A stretch of DNA of 64,000 nt from Calothrix sp. NIES-2098 (GTDB taxonomy: Bacteria; Cyanobacteriota; Cyanobacteriia; Cyanobacteriales; Nostocaceae): positions 2,416,001 through 2,480,000 of the forward strand of contig AP018172.1 of assembly GCA_002368175.1 (NCBI GenBank), in the 5' to 3' direction. How positions within the stretch are numbered: the stretch's first letter is position 1; every line of letters begins with the position of its first letter. Both the position numbers and the translations under genes were made by a program. The notes beneath the pieces were generated by a model that saw only the letters and a program-made list of their open reading frames with translations, was not told the DNA's origin and made no database searches. Shown piece by piece: positions 62,758-64,000 of the stretch.

Positions 62758-63006
62758 TTTTCGGAATTGGGAAAATCTAAATATCTACAATATAGCGGAG
62801 TCCAAGGAATTACGCAGAATAAGTAATCCTCGGCATTGCTGAGTGCAAGCATGAATTAGCCTCACGCATCTGATGATTCTACCACCAAGGTACAGATCTC
62901 AATGGGTTAATAATAATTTCGATAAATCGCTAACGATTAAGCTTTAAGTTACATCCAGCAATAAAAACCATGCGCTAGAACTAGAGATAAAGTCTCTGCG
63001 AAATCT

Positions 63007-63411
63007 GTGAAAAAACGAGTTACTCTGACGTTTCCTAAACGTGCTGTACAAATGCCAGTTACCTATCGACTGGCGAAAGAGTTCAATGTTGCTGCTAATA
63101 TTATCCGCGCCCAAGTTGCCCCAAATCAAATTGGCAAATTGGTTGTAGAACTGTCAGGAGACATCGATCAGTTAGATGCGGCGATCGAGTGGATGCGATC
63201 GCAAAATATCAATGTTTCTCATACATTGGGCGAAATTATCATTGATGAAGAAGCCTGCGTTCACTGTGGCTTGTGTACTGGAGTTTGTCCGACGGAAGCT
63301 TTGACTCTCAACCCAGAAACGTACAAGCTCACCTTCACGCGATCTCGCTGCATTGTCTGCGAACAGTGTATCCCCACCTGTCCTGTACAGGCAATTTCTA
63401 CTAATCTTTAA
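63007..63411 (+). CDS. NIL-domain ferredoxin
   Basis: 134 residues from a GTG start at 63007. The N-terminal 72 residues form a NIL domain (VTLTFPKRAVQMPVTYRLAK, VVELSGDIDQLDAAIEWM), also found after MetN-type ATPases and thought to bind sulfur amino acids. The C-terminal half has two 4Fe-4S motifs, CVHCGLCTGVCP and CIVCEQCIPTCP. NIL-ferredoxins are conserved in cyanobacteria and are linked to sulfur metabolism or redox sensing. Confidence 0.9.
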   Translation: MKKRVTLTFPKRAVQMPVTYRLAKEFNVAANIIRAQVAPNQIGKLVVELSGDIDQLDAAIEWMRSQNINVSHTLGEIIIDEEACVHCGLCTGVCPTEALTLNPETYKLTFTRSRCIVCEQCIPTCPVQAISTNL

Positions 63412-63449
63412 ATTTTCTCTACTTTGGGGAGTCAATGGTCATTCATTAA

Positions 63450-63640
63450 GGTCAAGAGTCCAAAGTCCAGAGTCAATGGCAAAAGTCAAGAGTCAATTAA
63501 TTATTTCTCCCCTTCGGGTGACGCTCCTTCGTCGCTAACGCTGCGCTAACGCCAGTCGCCTGCGGAGGGAAACCCTCCCGCAGCGCTGGTCTCACCTTGT
63601 CTCCCCACACTTCCCACACTCCTTGTCTCCCCTAGCTCCC
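63450..63640. repeat. Heptad repeats and dispersed palindrome before the DUF3616-like gene
   Basis: Heptads (GTCAAGAGTCCAAAGTCCAG, GTCAAGAGTCAA) at 63450-63500, then a GC-richer block (63515-63595) with GCTAACGCTGCGCTAACGCC and an inverted GGAGGGAAACCCTCC, a common cyanobacterial intergenic repeat. It is plus-strand noise for the minus-strand gene that ends at 63643. Confidence 0.55.
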
Positions 63641-63642
63641 TA

Positions 63643-64000
63643 CTAGCTTAAGCTAAACACATCTGCTAAAACACTAGTATCGCCTACAAGCCGATTCTTG
63701 GCTGGAGAGTCATAAACTACCAATAATGAAGGCTTCCCTGCTACATCATTAAATAGCGTCATCCCCTCAGCATGGTCTTCCCTATTTCCATAGGGAATTT
63801 TTTGTATAAGCTCTGGATAACTCAGAACATCATCTGCTACCTTAACGCCACCTTGCCAACGATAAACTTGCACTGGGCCGTCCAAATCCATCGTCGGCCC
63901 GGCTAAAATCAACAAGTCTTCTCCATCCAAATATAAATCTCGAATTCCTAAGCCATCCAACCACAGAAAATGCTTTTTATATGCCTTGTTTTCTGCGCCA
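63643..64000 (-). CDS. DUF3616-like protein, C-terminal part (cut by window edge)
   Basis: The frame enters from the right edge; 118 C-terminal residues are visible. It contains FLWLDGLGIRDLYLDGEDLL, GPTMDLDGPVQVYRW and a late REDHAEGMTLFNDVAGKPSL, the pattern of DUF3616 proteins, which are probable beta-propellers of unknown function. The start lies outside the window. Confidence 0.65.
   Translation of the reverse strand, partial: GAENKAYKKHFLWLDGLGIRDLYLDGEDLLILAGPTMDLDGPVQVYRWQGGVKVADDVLSYPELIQKIPYGNREDHAEGMTLFNDVAGKPSLLVVYDSPAKNRLVGDTSVLADVFSLS

Noticed and set aside
1..64000. tRNA, rRNA, replication origin or prophage
   Set aside because: No cloverleaf-like gene, rRNA sequence, DnaA-box cluster or phage structural gene was recognised on either strand by eye.

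Overview
The window looks like chromosome of a filamentous, probably heterocyst-forming (Nostocales-type) cyanobacterium. The evidence is many HIP1 octamers (GCGATCGC), short heptad repeats of the GAGTCAA type between genes, AT-rich intergenic DNA, phycobilisome linker genes, proton-pumping transhydrogenase, an Omp85 protein with a proline/threonine-rich N-terminus, and many two-component and TPR proteins. No rRNA, tRNA, CRISPR array, prophage or complete insertion sequence was recognised.

Layout. 0-2.8 kb: divergent envelope genes, an Omp85/BamA-type protein cut by the window edge and a lipid-A-disaccharide-synthase-related protein. 2.9-8.8 kb: a signalling island with a LuxR-type regulator, a lone PAS protein, a frameshifted Rcp1-like receiver, two receiver-histidine kinase hybrids and a lone receiver. 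9.4-12 kb: two consecutive AAA ATPases. 12-17.5 kb: small membrane proteins (one split by an in-frame stop), a gene-free 1.1 kb stretch with a candidate small RNA, a nucleotidyltransferase-like protein and a pRiA4b ORF-3-like protein. 17.5-21 kb: DnaG primase and a cell-wall hydrolase. 22.4-25.5 kb: pntA-pntB. 25.7-34.3 kb: a retropepsin-like pair, an LRR-Roc-COR GTPase and a large TPR-CHAT protease-like protein, separated and flanked by 21-bp periodic repeat arrays. 34.3-39.6 kb: recR, a REP-associated transposase with its palindromes, an HD protein and a site-2 protease fused to TPRs. 39.6-43.2 kb: a polyamine ABC transporter operon (potA, a four-helix-bundle gene, potD, potB). 43.4-49.5 kb: tandem PBP2 genes, purM and a PHP protein. 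49.5-56.7 kb: a minus-strand cassette of a HEAT/membrane protein, a HerA-like ATPase and small coiled-coil proteins, with a Uma2-type nuclease upstream. 56.8-64 kb: a methyltransferase, a phycobilisome linker cluster (CpcD-like protein, CcaR-type regulator, membrane-anchored CpcL, CpcD, CpcG), an XRE regulator, a NIL-ferredoxin and a truncated DUF3616-like gene.

How genes work together. The clearest regulatory unit is ccaR/cpcL. A CcaR-like OmpR regulator is divergent from a gene for a rod linker with a C-terminal membrane helix, and the gap holds a tandem 11-bp direct repeat matching the known CcaR G-box. This points to green/red chromatic acclimation that makes rod-type CpcL phycobilisomes, while the downstream cpcD and cpcG serve ordinary rods and core attachment. 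The best candidate for an undescribed system is the HerA-like cassette at 49.5-55.9 kb: an ATP-driven translocase with private coiled-coil partners and a membrane HEAT protein, in a tract where I saw no HIP1 site. The neighbouring ROCO GTPase and TPR-CHAT genes, bracketed by related minisatellites, are a second candidate signalling or defence locus.

All calls come from reading the sequence by eye. Family names rest on recognised motifs, not on searches.
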